From the NCBI GenBank assembly GCA_937957685.1, contig CALGAO010000089.1:31131-95130 (forward strand): a stretch of 64,000 nt of DNA, given 5' to 3'. The position numbers and the translations under genes were made by a program. How positions within the stretch are numbered: the stretch's first letter is position 1; each line of letters begins with the position of its first letter. Positions 8,714 to 17,088 of the stretch are shown piece by piece. The stretch is from an uncultured Paenibacillaceae bacterium. GTDB taxonomy: Bacteria; Bacillota; Bacilli; Paenibacillales; DA-C8. Below the pieces are notes generated by a model. It was not told the DNA's origin and ran no database searches. It saw nothing but the letters and a program-made list of their open reading frames with translations.

Positions 8714-9490
8714 ATGGAGATTCGATATAAACTGGATACGTTCGAAGGGCCTCTGGATCTTCTGCTGCACTTGATCGACAGCCAAGAGATCGACATCTAC
8801 GATATTCCGATCAGTCAGATCACCGATCAATATATGGCTTACATCGCCACCTGGCAGGAGTACGAGCTCGAGGTGGCGAGCGAGTTTCTCGTCATGGCGG
8901 CGGAGCTCCTGTCGATCAAGAGCCGCATGCTGCTGCCGAAGCCGCCGGTTATCGTGAATGAGGACGGCGAGGAAGAAGCCTACGACCCGCGCGAGGAGCT
9001 CGTGCAGCGGCTGATCGAATACCGGAAGATCAAGGCTGCCGCTGACCAGCTGCGGGAGATGGAGGTAGCGCGCAGCCAGATCTACACGCGGGCACCTCTG
9101 GACCTGTCGTCCTATATCGCGCATATTGAGGAGAACCCGGTTCAGGATTTTAATCTGACGGATCTTCTGCTTGCTTTCCAGAGAGCGATGCGCCGTTCGT
9201 CTGCGCGCGCCACCGTCGCCAGGATCACGCGCGATGAGATATCGGTCAAGGACCGGATGGTGCAGGTGACGGACATGCTGGAGAGCATGGGCGGGCAGGC
9301 GTTGTTCTCGCGGATCGTAAGCGAGGACGCGGACCGGACGGAGATCGTGGTCACCTTCCTCGCCTTGCTTGAGCTGATCAGACGGAAACGCGTCACCTGT
9401 TACCAGCACAAGCTGTTCGACGAGATCGTCATCCAACTTCGTGAGGCAGGGGGAGATTATGAATTACCGGCAGATGAAATCAGTTATTGA
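8714..9490 (+). CDS. scpA: Segregation and condensation protein A
   Basis: Kleisin subunit of the SMC condensin that organises and segregates the nucleoid. The start YKLDTFEGPLDLLLHLI is the kleisin N-terminal signature and the C-terminal winged helix ends in LLELIRRKRVTCYQHKLFDEI. 258 residues. AGAGGGGC precedes the ATG. Its 3' end overlaps scpB by 32 bases, so the two are translationally linked. Confidence 0.95.
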   Translation: MEIRYKLDTFEGPLDLLLHLIDSQEIDIYDIPISQITDQYMAYIATWQEYELEVASEFLVMAAELLSIKSRMLLPKPPVIVNEDGEEEAYDPREELVQRLIEYRKIKAAADQLREMEVARSQIYTRAPLDLSSYIAHIEENPVQDFNLTDLLLAFQRAMRRSSARATVARITRDEISVKDRMVQVTDMLESMGGQALFSRIVSEDADRTEIVVTFLALLELIRRKRVTCYQHKLFDEIVIQLREAGGDYELPADEISY

Positions 9491-10070
9491 GGGGTTGCTC
9501 TTCGCCGCTGGCGACGAGGGGCTGGACGTCAAGCAGATCGCGGAAATCCTCGAGGAGAGCGATGAGCTCGTCGCGGATCTGGTCCAGGATCTGAAGAATG
9601 ACCTGCGCCGTGAAGGCCGCGGCATCCAGATCGTGGAGATCGCCGGCACCTTTCAGATGACAACCTTGCCTGAGCATGCCCCTTTCTTCGAACGGATGGC
9701 CTATTCGCCGACGCATGCGACATTGTCACAGGCTGCGTTGGAGACGCTGGCGATCATCGCCTACAAGCAGCCGATCACGCGCGTCGAGATCGAGGAGGTT
9801 CGCGGCGTCAAGTCCGATCGCCCGATCCAGACGCTGGTGGCGAAGCAACTGATCCAGGAGGTGGCCAGGGCGGAAGTCATCGGGCGCCCGATCCTGTATG
9901 GGACGACCAGGCAGTTCCTCGACTACTTCGGCCTGAAGTCGTTGAATGATCTGCCCGTGCCGCCGGACTTCGATGCGGAGACGCTGGCCGAGCAGACGAG
10001 AGATCTGTTCGAGCGCATGGGCGAACGTCAGCTGACGATCGATGACCTGGAGGAACGAATGAACAGTTGA
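9459..10070 (+). CDS. scpB: Segregation and condensation protein B
   Basis: Partner of ScpA: a dimer of winged-helix domains that binds the kleisin. The motif ALETLAIIAYKQPITRVEIE and the following RGVKSDRPIQTL are characteristic. ATG 9459 is preferred over GTG 9441, because GGCAGGGGGAG lies immediately upstream of 9459. 203 residues. An intrinsic terminator follows within 20 bases. Confidence 0.94.
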   Translation: MNYRQMKSVIEGLLFAAGDEGLDVKQIAEILEESDELVADLVQDLKNDLRREGRGIQIVEIAGTFQMTTLPEHAPFFERMAYSPTHATLSQAALETLAIIAYKQPITRVEIEEVRGVKSDRPIQTLVAKQLIQEVARAEVIGRPILYGTTRQFLDYFGLKSLNDLPVPPDFDAETLAEQTRDLFERMGERQLTIDDLEERMNS

Positions 10071-10084
10071 ATAATGCGCATACT

Positions 10085-10119
10085 ATCCCTTGAGAGAATT
10101 TCCTTTCAAGGGATTTTTT
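10085..10119 (+). terminator. Intrinsic terminator after scpAB
   Basis: Perfect 9-bp stem ATCCCTTGA / TCAAGGGAT followed by six T residues. Confidence 0.85.
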
Positions 10120-10149
10120 GTTGGCTTGTCAGGGTAAGGGAGGATGAGC

Positions 10150-10875
10150 ATGGAAGGGTGGATCGTCGCAACCATCATCGTGATCGCCGGGGCGCTCGCA
10201 GCGGTGCTCGCATGCGATCTGGAGGTCAAGATCCGCGTCAGGCGGGAGCGGCAAAATGATCACATCGAGCTCCACTTCCGCTGGCTGTATGGTCTGGTGC
10301 GTCGCAGCATCGAGCTCTCCGAACTGCGACTGAAGGGCAGAGAAGGCCTGGCGGTCAAGGAGAAACAGTTGAACGAGCGAACCCTGTCAGTCGTGGACGA
10401 GAAGCAGATCAAGATCGACCGGGACATGATGATGAAAGGCTATGAGAAATACATGGCACTCCTGCGTCACATCCTGGGCCTGTCCAGATGGCTGAAGGAG
10501 ACGCTCGGCAAGGTGCGCTGCTATGAACTCATCTGGGATACGCAGATCGGCGCTGGCGATGCCGTGGAGACCGCAACCTTGACGGGGCTGGCGTGGAGCC
10601 TGAAGGGTTCCATGGTCGGCTATGTGTCGAAGCATATACGCCTTCGCATCCTGCCGAAGCTGGACATCACGCCTTTGTACAACGAGCAGATGTTCGCGAC
10701 CCGCCTGAGCAGCATCCTGAAGCTTCGCACCGGCTATGCGCTGCTTGCCGCCATCCTGCTCCTCGTGCGCCTGCTGCGCGCCAGAGGCAGGGGCAAGGCG
10801 TCGAAGCGGGCGTTGATCGGGCAGGCTGCGATCCACATCTTCATCCTGCTCATGACCCGGACTTTCATAATCTGA
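10150..10875 (+). CDS. DUF2953 membrane-anchored protein (YtfI-like)
   Basis: 241 residues with one N-terminal hydrophobic helix (about residues 4-22) followed by a soluble, presumably cytoplasmic region and a hydrophobic C-terminal stretch. I assign DUF2953 from the position directly before gerW (ytfI-ytfJ in B. subtilis) and general resemblance; no catalytic motif is visible. Function unknown, with a sporulation link by context. ATG 10150 is chosen because GGGAGG ends 6 bases before it; ATG 10144 abuts the site. Confidence 0.7.
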   Translation: MEGWIVATIIVIAGALAAVLACDLEVKIRVRRERQNDHIELHFRWLYGLVRRSIELSELRLKGREGLAVKEKQLNERTLSVVDEKQIKIDRDMMMKGYEKYMALLRHILGLSRWLKETLGKVRCYELIWDTQIGAGDAVETATLTGLAWSLKGSMVGYVSKHIRLRILPKLDITPLYNEQMFATRLSSILKLRTGYALLAAILLLVRLLRARGRGKASKRALIGQAAIHIFILLMTRTFII

Positions 10876-10931
10876 AAACAAGTGGTCACACTATACGATG
10901 AGTAGTTCATCTTCGAGGAGGTAGTCAGGAT

Positions 10932-11402
10932 ATGGATCATCCGATTCAAGGCCTTATGAAAACGGCTATGGAAAACATTCGGGAGATGGCGGATGTCAAC
11001 ACGATCGTCGGTGACCCTGTTGAAACCAAGGATGGCACTGTGATCCTGCCAATATCCAAGGTGGGATTCGGTTTTGCCGCGGGCGGCAGCGAATTTGTCA
11101 TCGACGGCGATCATCATACGACAACGGATCCGATGGGTCACAACGCCAACATCTATCATCCGTTCGGTGGTGGCGCTGGCGGCGGCGTGTCGATCACCCC
11201 GATCGCATTTCTGGTCGTGTCCCCATCGGGGGTCAATGTCGTGCCGCTGGACACTCAGACCCATCTGCTCGACAAGATCATCGATTCGGCGCCCCAGCTG
11301 GTGGACAAGTTGTCCGGCATGATGAAAAAAAGCAGTCAGCCCAAGGAGCAACTGGCAACCACGCCTGCAACCTCTCAATCGGAACCGACACCGATCATGT
11401 AA
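10932..11402 (+). CDS. gerW: GerW family sporulation protein (YtfJ)
   Basis: 156 residues beginning HPIQGLMKTAMENIREMADVNTIVGDPV, the family start, with a glycine-rich centre (GGGAGGGVSITPIAFLVV) and a C-terminal Ser/Thr/Pro-rich tail. GerW is required for normal germination of spores in B. subtilis; its biochemical role is unclear. The last 20 residues are probably disordered. GAGGAGGT precedes the ATG. A terminator with a run of seven T residues follows. Confidence 0.88.
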   Translation: MDHPIQGLMKTAMENIREMADVNTIVGDPVETKDGTVILPISKVGFGFAAGGSEFVIDGDHHTTTDPMGHNANIYHPFGGGAGGGVSITPIAFLVVSPSGVNVVPLDTQTHLLDKIIDSAPQLVDKLSGMMKKSSQPKEQLATTPATSQSEPTPIM

Positions 11403-11471
11403 ATACAGCGCACTCAGGCTGCGCCATGCATCCCCGAGCAGCCATCCGCGGCCAAGGCTCATTCGACCCTC

Positions 11472-11496
11472 ACTGCCCTTCAGGGGCAGTTTTTTT
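11472..11496 (+). terminator. Intrinsic terminator after gerW
   Basis: Stem ACTGCCC / GGGCAGT, loop TTCAG, then seven T residues. Confidence 0.9.
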
Positions 11497-11589
11497 ATGC
11501 GGACAACATTGAATAACAAACATGGATAAGCATATACATGTACAAGACTGAGGACCAGGCGCTACGGATTCCATGCCCAGGAGGAAATT

Positions 11590-12729
11590 ATGAGAAGATC
11601 AGTGCTTGTTGTGTTAATCCTTGCCATCATGCTGCTGACATCTCCCCCCTCGATCGTCGTTGCTCATCATGCGGAGGGCCCACCTCCGATCAGCACGAAC
11701 GCCCAGGCTGCCGCCCTGATCGATGTTGGTTCCGGTCGCATCCTGTACAGTCATCACGGCGATGAGAGGCTGCTGATCGCCAGTCTGACGAAGATCATGA
11801 CCGCGATCGTGGCTATCGAGCACGGCCATCTGGAGGATATCGTAAAGGTGAGCCGCAATGCCGTCGGCAAGGAGGGCTCATCGATCTATCTCAAGGAAGG
11901 TCAGGAGATCTCGCTCCTTCACTTGCTTTATGGCCTGCTGCTCCGTTCCGGCAACGATGCGGCAACGGCAATAGCGGAGCATGTGGGAGGAAGCGAGCAG
12001 GGCTTCGTCTTCATGATGAACGCCAAAGCAGCCGAGCTCGGCCTGACCAATACTTCATTTATGAATCCGCACGGTCTGGATATGGAAGGTCATTACTCCA
12101 GCGCGGAGGATCTGGCCAGACTTACCGCATATGCGCTCAAGAATCCGACCTTTCGCGAGATCGTCTCGACCCGGGTGAAGCGTGTGCCGAATCCCGGCGA
12201 GAAATGGGATCATGTCTGGTACAACAAGAACAAGATGCTCACGCTCTATGAAGGAGCGGACGGAGTGAAGACCGGCTACACGAAAGCGGCGGGCCGGGGG
12301 CTTGTCAGCTCGGCCACGCGAGATGGCAGGCAGCTCGCCGCGGTAACGATCAACGACGGAAGCGATTGGGTGGATCATGCCCGCCTGCTCGACTGGGGCT
12401 TCCGATACTTCGCCAATCATCGTCTGATCGCAGCGGGGGAAGCGGTACAGGATACGCCCTATGTGGCGGCCAGGTCTTTCTATTACCCTCTCTATGAAGG
12501 AGAGATCGAGCATATCACACACGAGGTCATGCTGGAGGAGGAAGGCACCGTCGATTATCGTCTCGGTGAGCTGGGGAGGGTCAACTTCTATCTCGAAGGC
12601 CAGTTCATCGGCAGCGTGCCGCTGGGCAGGAAGCCGAATGAGGTGGACAGCTCGGCGCCGGCTGCAGCGAATGACTCCTATATCACCAGGTTGAGGCAAG
12701 TGGTCATCAAGCTGTTCACGCTCCGGTAA
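11590..12729 (+). CDS. dacB: D-alanyl-D-alanine carboxypeptidase, sporulation PBP5* type
   Basis: A 379-residue low-molecular-weight penicillin-binding protein. It has an N-terminal signal peptide (about residues 1-25), the active-site SLTK at 65-68, SGN at 120-122, KTG at 227-229 and a C-terminal beta domain. It trims the terminal D-alanine of stem peptides and in spores controls cortex cross-linking. The neighbours spmA and spmB make this the dacB-spmA-spmB operon of spore dehydration. A weak SigE-like pair (GAATAA at 11511 and CATATACA at 11531, 14 bases apart) lies upstream and would suit mother-cell expression, but this is speculative. Confidence 0.93.
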   Translation: MRRSVLVVLILAIMLLTSPPSIVVAHHAEGPPPISTNAQAAALIDVGSGRILYSHHGDERLLIASLTKIMTAIVAIEHGHLEDIVKVSRNAVGKEGSSIYLKEGQEISLLHLLYGLLLRSGNDAATAIAEHVGGSEQGFVFMMNAKAAELGLTNTSFMNPHGLDMEGHYSSAEDLARLTAYALKNPTFREIVSTRVKRVPNPGEKWDHVWYNKNKMLTLYEGADGVKTGYTKAAGRGLVSSATRDGRQLAAVTINDGSDWVDHARLLDWGFRYFANHRLIAAGEAVQDTPYVAARSFYYPLYEGEIEHITHEVMLEEEGTVDYRLGELGRVNFYLEGQFIGSVPLGRKPNEVDSSAPAAANDSYITRLRQVVIKLFTLR

Positions 12730-12744
12730 ACGGCTTCGCGACAA

Positions 12745-12776
12745 GCTTCCATCCGTTCGATCGGACGGATGGAAGC
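12745..12776 (+). terminator. Stem-loop between dacB and spmA
   Basis: A 12-bp perfect stem (GCTTCCATCCGT / ACGGATGGAAGC) with an 8-base loop and no T-run. It may protect or attenuate the dacB transcript rather than stop it. Confidence 0.45.
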
Positions 12777-12824
12777 GAATCGGACAGGGAGTGCCATGCT
12801 GAACAAGAGAGAGGTGACACAGTG

Positions 12825-13421
12825 ATGGTGAATTGGATCTGGCTGTTTTTTATCGTGTGCGGATTTGTCATCGGGGCGATCAACGGCAGGATGGAGCAGG
12901 TGACGGAGGCTGCCTTTGAGGGCGCGAAGACCGGCGTGTCCGTATGCATCGGCCTGATCAGCGTGCTCGTATTCTGGCTCGGACTCATGCGTATCGCTGA
13001 GCAGGCAGGGCTGCTGCAGAAGCTGGGCAATCTGCTTCGTCCGTTCATTCGGTTCCTGTTCCCGACCATCCCGAAGGACCATCCCGCCATCGGTTACATC
13101 ATCACCAATATGAGCGCCAACATCCTGGGGCTCGGCAATGCGGCGACACCGATGGGCATCAAGGCGATGCAGGAACTGCAGAAGCTCAATGGCGACAAGA
13201 CCGTGGCCAGCGCGGACATGTGCACGCTGCTGGCGCTCAATACGGCAAGCATCACGCTCATTCCCACGACGCTCATCGCGATCCGCATGAACTTCGGCTC
13301 GGCCAATCCGACGGAGATCGTCGGCACAACCCTGCTCGCCACCCTGATCGCGACGACGGCGGCCATCCTCGCGGACAAATGGTACCGATACCGCCATGCG
13401 CTCAAGCCTCCAAAGGAGTGA
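12825..13421 (+). CDS. spmA: Spore maturation protein A
   Basis: A 198-residue membrane protein of the nucleoside-recognition (Gate) domain family. The segment GLGNAATPMGIKAMQELQKLNG is the diagnostic SpmA motif, and hydrophobic helices occur near residues 3-20, 37-55 and 165-185. It works with SpmB in spore core dehydration. ATG 12825 (MVNWIW) is chosen by analogy with B. subtilis; GTG 12822 one codon earlier is also possible with GAGAGAGGTG upstream. Confidence 0.92.
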   Translation: MVNWIWLFFIVCGFVIGAINGRMEQVTEAAFEGAKTGVSVCIGLISVLVFWLGLMRIAEQAGLLQKLGNLLRPFIRFLFPTIPKDHPAIGYIITNMSANILGLGNAATPMGIKAMQELQKLNGDKTVASADMCTLLALNTASITLIPTTLIAIRMNFGSANPTEIVGTTLLATLIATTAAILADKWYRYRHALKPPKE

Positions 13422-13426
13422 ACCGC

Positions 13427-13963
13427 TTGTACGCACTCATATCCACGATATCCATGTGGGCGATCCCGGTGATGATCGCCTTTATTCCTCTTTATGCGGC
13501 CTTCAGGAAAGTCCCGGTCTACGAGACCTTCGTGGACGGGGCGAAGGACGGCTTCGACACGGCGGTCCGGATCATCCCGCATCTGGTGGGCATGATGACG
13601 GCGATCAGCATCTTCCGCGCATCCGGAGCGCTGGACATGTTCGTATCCGCCATCCAGCCGCTGCTGGACTCTGTCGGCATCCCGGGAGAGGTGCTGCCGC
13701 TTGGCATCCTGCGCACGATCACCGGCGCGGGGTCGCTCGCCTATGCCACCGATCTGATCCAGGAGCATGGGCCGGACTCGCTGGTCGGGCGCATCGCCTC
13801 GACGATCCAGGGCAGTACGGACACGACGCTGTACGTCATCACCGTCTATTTCGGCGCCGTCGGCATCCGCAACGCCCGCTACGCGATCAAGGTTGGCCTT
13901 TTCTCCGACCTGGTCGGCTTTGTCACCGCGATCGCCATCTGCATGCTTGTCTTTGGCGGCTGA
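13427..13963 (+). CDS. spmB: Spore maturation protein B
   Basis: A 178-residue membrane protein paralogous to SpmA, with VPVYETFVDGAKDGFDTAVRI and IQGSTDTTLYVITVYFGAVG. The start is the TTG at 13427 preceded by AAAGGAGTGA, five bases after the spmA stop, giving a protein the size of B. subtilis SpmB. The open frame continues upstream to 13220, but that part overlaps spmA and has no family similarity. Acts with SpmA and DacB in spore heat resistance. Confidence 0.92.
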   Translation: MYALISTISMWAIPVMIAFIPLYAAFRKVPVYETFVDGAKDGFDTAVRIIPHLVGMMTAISIFRASGALDMFVSAIQPLLDSVGIPGEVLPLGILRTITGAGSLAYATDLIQEHGPDSLVGRIASTIQGSTDTTLYVITVYFGAVGIRNARYAIKVGLFSDLVGFVTAIAICMLVFGG

Positions 13964-14103
13964 ACGTCAGCGGGCCGGACGCAAGGCAAGCGGAGGAACG
14001 CCGCAGGTGGAACGCAGGCGGCTTCGGGTCGACAAATGCAGGAGCCGCCTTCACTTGTGATTTTCCCTCAGGATGGTTATGATTAGACTGAGGTGTATAA
14101 AGA

Positions 14104-14847
14104 ATGGAAAGATTGCAGAAAGTGCTGGCTCACGCCGGCGTCGCATCGCGTCGCAAATGCGAGGAACTGATCCTGGCCGGCAAGATCGAGGTCAACGACC
14201 AGGTCGTCACGACCCTGGGCGTGAAGGTGGATCCGGCCAAGGACGTGATCAAGGTGAACGGCAAGCCGATCCAGGCGGAGAAGAAAATATACGTCATGCT
14301 GCACAAGCCCAAAGGGGTGATCACCAGCTTGTCCGACCCGCAGGGCAGACGCGTCGTCACCGATTACCTGAAGGGCATCGAGGAACGCGTCTATCCCGTC
14401 GGCAGGCTGGATTACGACACGGAGGGCCTGCTTCTGCTCACCAACGACGGAGAGCTGGCCAACCTGCTTATGCATCCGAAGCATCACGTGCCGAGAACCT
14501 ACCTCGCCTACGTGAAGGGCGTGCCGCATGGCGATGTGCTGGACAAGCTGCGCCAGGGCGTGATGCTGGAAGACGGCATGACGGCGCCTGCGGAAGTCGA
14601 GTATCATGATGTTTCGCCGGACGAGAAGCAATCCGTGATCAGCATCACGATCTACGAGGGGCGCAATCGCCAGGTGCGGCGCATGTTCGAGAAGGTCGGC
14701 TATCCGGTGTACCGGCTGAAGCGCATCCAGTTCGGCACGCTGTTCCTGCACGGACTGCCGCGCGGCAAGTATCGCCTGCTTCGGCCGGAGGAAGTCAAGG
14801 AACTCAGTGACGCCGCTCACAAGACATACAACGTTCACAATTCATAG
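14104..14847 (+). CDS. rluB: 23S rRNA pseudouridine synthase B family protein
   Basis: 247 residues: an N-terminal S4 RNA-binding domain (MERLQKVLAHAGVASRRKCEELI) followed by the RsuA/RluB catalytic domain, with the aspartate in GRLDYDTEGLLLLTNDG and the C-terminal motif EGRNRQVRRMFE. It converts a uridine in helix 89 of 23S rRNA to pseudouridine. GAGGTG lies 8 bases before the ATG. The position between spmB and resA is the same as in B. subtilis. Confidence 0.93.
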   Translation: MERLQKVLAHAGVASRRKCEELILAGKIEVNDQVVTTLGVKVDPAKDVIKVNGKPIQAEKKIYVMLHKPKGVITSLSDPQGRRVVTDYLKGIEERVYPVGRLDYDTEGLLLLTNDGELANLLMHPKHHVPRTYLAYVKGVPHGDVLDKLRQGVMLEDGMTAPAEVEYHDVSPDEKQSVISITIYEGRNRQVRRMFEKVGYPVYRLKRIQFGTLFLHGLPRGKYRLLRPEEVKELSDAAHKTYNVHNS

Positions 14848-14870
14848 CTATGGTTCCTTCCATTTTTCGA

Positions 14871-14876
14871 TATAAT
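14871..14876 (+). promoter_or_regulatory. -10 element upstream of resA
   Basis: A consensus TATAAT sits 20 bases before the resA start with no recognisable -35. Such a layout would suit an activator-dependent promoter, and ResD is a natural candidate, but no ResD site could be proven. Confidence 0.45.
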
Positions 14877-14896
14877 GAGGATTGAGGTGAGGGGCC

Positions 14897-15427
14897 ATGG
14901 CACGCAACAAATGGGTGCAATTGACGATTCTTGCCGTCATCATCGCCGCCGGCGCGTTCACGATCGGCGCCAACCTGAGCAAGACGCCGGCTCCCAAGGT
15001 CGGAGAGACGGCGCCGAACTTCTCCTTGTACGGCCTGGACGGAGCCGCGTACGAGCTGAATGACTTCATCGGCCATCCTGTCGTGCTGAATTTTTGGGGA
15101 AGTTTCTGTGAACCTTGTGTGAGGGAAATGCCGCTGCTTCAGAAGAAGTATGAGAAGTACCGTGACCAGGGTCTCGTGGTGCTGGGCGTCAATCTTGATG
15201 AGAGCACCGTAACCATCAACAATTTCATAAGAGGCATGAACATCACATTCCCGATCCTGTTAGACAAAAATGTGGTACGGAAGCAATATGGGGTTTACAA
15301 TTATCCGACAACGTTCTTCATCGATGAAAAAGGCGTCATACGCCAGGAGATCGTCGGCGAGATGAATGAGGGTTCGCTTCCGTCGCACGATATCGAAAAA
15401 GCCATCAAGCGCCTGCTGTCCGGCTGA
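14897..15427 (+). CDS. resA: Thiol-disulfide oxidoreductase for cytochrome c maturation
   Basis: 176 residues with one N-terminal membrane anchor (about 7-27) and a thioredoxin-fold domain exposed outside the membrane. The active site C71-E-P-C74 with an internal Glu is typical of ResA, which reduces the heme-binding cysteines of apocytochrome c. GAGGTGAGG precedes the ATG. The stop codon overlaps an ATG at 15427, but the next gene probably starts further on. Confidence 0.94.
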   Translation: MARNKWVQLTILAVIIAAGAFTIGANLSKTPAPKVGETAPNFSLYGLDGAAYELNDFIGHPVVLNFWGSFCEPCVREMPLLQKKYEKYRDQGLVVLGVNLDESTVTINNFIRGMNITFPILLDKNVVRKQYGVYNYPTTFFIDEKGVIRQEIVGEMNEGSLPSHDIEKAIKRLLSG

Positions 15428-15477
15428 TGAAGCCGAGCGCAGGTCTTGTTGTGTTCAAGCAGGGAGGAGCCTTAGCG

Positions 15478-17088
15478 TTGCTGACCAATACCAAATGTGA
15501 ATGCGGACATCAGAATCCGGTTGGAACCGTGCTGTGCGAGGCGTGCGGTCTGCCGGTGCAGCAGGAGGTGGCCGAATCGGACGGCCTCCTGGAGATGCGA
15601 TACGAGGGAGCAGCGAGACGATCGCAGAAGTCCAATCCGAAGCTGCTGGACCGCATATGGAATTTCTTCTCCTCGGTGAAAGTAGCCGTCTATCTGATCA
15701 TCATCACCCTGCTGCTGTCGATCCTCGGCACGCTGCTGCCGCAGGTCAACGTGGTGCCAAGCTACGATCCGGCGAGCTATTATGCGGAGGAATACGGCAA
15801 GCTGGGCGAGCTGTATTACTCGCTGGGCCTGGCGGATACGTTCGGCAGCTGGTGGTACAAGGGCCTGGTGCTGATGATTGCCGCTTCTCTCATTATATGC
15901 AGCCTGGACAGGATCATTCCTCTGTACAAGGCGCTGAAGAAACAGCAACCGGTGAAGCATGAGACCTTCCTGAAACGGCAGAAGGTGCTGTACATCGGTG
16001 AGGTGGCGGACGCGGAGAGCTGGCTGAAGGAGGCGGAGGAGGCGATCCGGGAGCGCAGGTACCAGGTGACGCGCGAAGGCACCTCGCTGCTCGGAGAGAA
16101 GAACCGCTTCAGCAGATGGGGACCCTACATCAATCATGTCGGTCTGATCATCCTGCTCGCCGCGCTGCTCACCAGAGGCTTGCCGGGCTGGTATATGGAG
16201 CAGGGATTCTCGGTCAACGAAGGACAGACGGTGAGCATTCCCGGCACCAACTACTATCTGAAGAACCTCAAATTCACCGAGGTCAAGGAGGTCGGACCGC
16301 ACGTCAGCGGCCAGGAGCTGCAGTTTGCCTTCGAAACGGATGCGATCCTGTACCGGTGCGTGGCGGACTGCAACAATCCGTTCGCCGAGCCGCAGCTGGA
16401 GGAAGTGCTGCAGCACAAGATCCGGCCGAATGAACCGCTGAAGTACGACGGATATTCGATCTATCAGATCGATTATGCCTTCTCGCCGCAGGCGACGATC
16501 ATGACCCTGAACGTCCTGAGGGACGGGCAGCCGATCGGCGAACTCGTGCTCAACCTGACGGATCCGGCACCGGCGTATCAGCTGGGCGATGTGTCGGTCG
16601 AGCTGACCGGGTATTACCCCGAACTGACGAGCGTTGACGGAGTTCCGGCGACGAAGTCGAGGCTGCCGAACAATCCGGCCTTTATTTTGGACATGACGCT
16701 TGCAGACGGAACGACCGAGCAATATTTCGTCGTGCCGTTTCAGCAATACCAGACGCGCATCAGCGGGGCGGAGGACAGCGAGCCGCTCACCTTCGAGATC
16801 GGCGGCATGGAGGCCTCCTTCTACAGCTCGTACCTGATGGTCAAGGTCGAGCGGGCATTGCCGTATGTGCTTGCTGGAGCACTGATCTTCCTGTTCGGCG
16901 TTGTCATCGGCCTGTACTGGCAGCATCGTCGCATCTGGGTGCGCATCGACGGATCGAGATTGATCGTCGCCGCCCATACGAACAAGAACTGGTACGGATT
17001 GCGTGACGAGCTGGCGAAGATACTTGACAAGACCGGCATCGAGATCGATGCCAAATCGTTGGATAATAGCGGGGTGGGCAAATCGTGA
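15478..17088 (+). CDS. resB: Cytochrome c biogenesis protein ResB (Ccs1) with N-terminal zinc ribbon
   Basis: 536 residues. The core is the ResB/Ccs1 fold with membrane segments near residues 60-80, 140-160 and 218-235, a large outside domain and a last helix near 460-485. With ResC it exports and attaches heme to cytochrome c. An extra N-terminal segment has C7-x-C9 and C20-x2-C23, a likely cytoplasmic zinc ribbon. The start is the TTG at 15478, because AGGGAGGAG lies 8 bases upstream; an ATG at 15427 overlapping the resA stop has no site and would add 17 residues. Confidence 0.9.
   Translation: MLTNTKCECGHQNPVGTVLCEACGLPVQQEVAESDGLLEMRYEGAARRSQKSNPKLLDRIWNFFSSVKVAVYLIIITLLLSILGTLLPQVNVVPSYDPASYYAEEYGKLGELYYSLGLADTFGSWWYKGLVLMIAASLIICSLDRIIPLYKALKKQQPVKHETFLKRQKVLYIGEVADAESWLKEAEEAIRERRYQVTREGTSLLGEKNRFSRWGPYINHVGLIILLAALLTRGLPGWYMEQGFSVNEGQTVSIPGTNYYLKNLKFTEVKEVGPHVSGQELQFAFETDAILYRCVADCNNPFAEPQLEEVLQHKIRPNEPLKYDGYSIYQIDYAFSPQATIMTLNVLRDGQPIGELVLNLTDPAPAYQLGDVSVELTGYYPELTSVDGVPATKSRLPNNPAFILDMTLADGTTEQYFVVPFQQYQTRISGAEDSEPLTFEIGGMEASFYSSYLMVKVERALPYVLAGALIFLFGVVIGLYWQHRRIWVRIDGSRLIVAAHTNKNWYGLRDELAKILDKTGIEIDAKSLDNSGVGKS

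Noticed and set aside
12745..12776. Stem-loop between dacB and spmA as an operon boundary
   Set aside because: It has no T-run and the dacB-spmA-spmB operon is well known, so I list it only as a hairpin.
13220..13426. Upstream extension of the spmB frame
   Set aside because: It overlaps spmA and has no SpmB similarity; the TTG at 13427 with AAAGGAGTG fits the family size.
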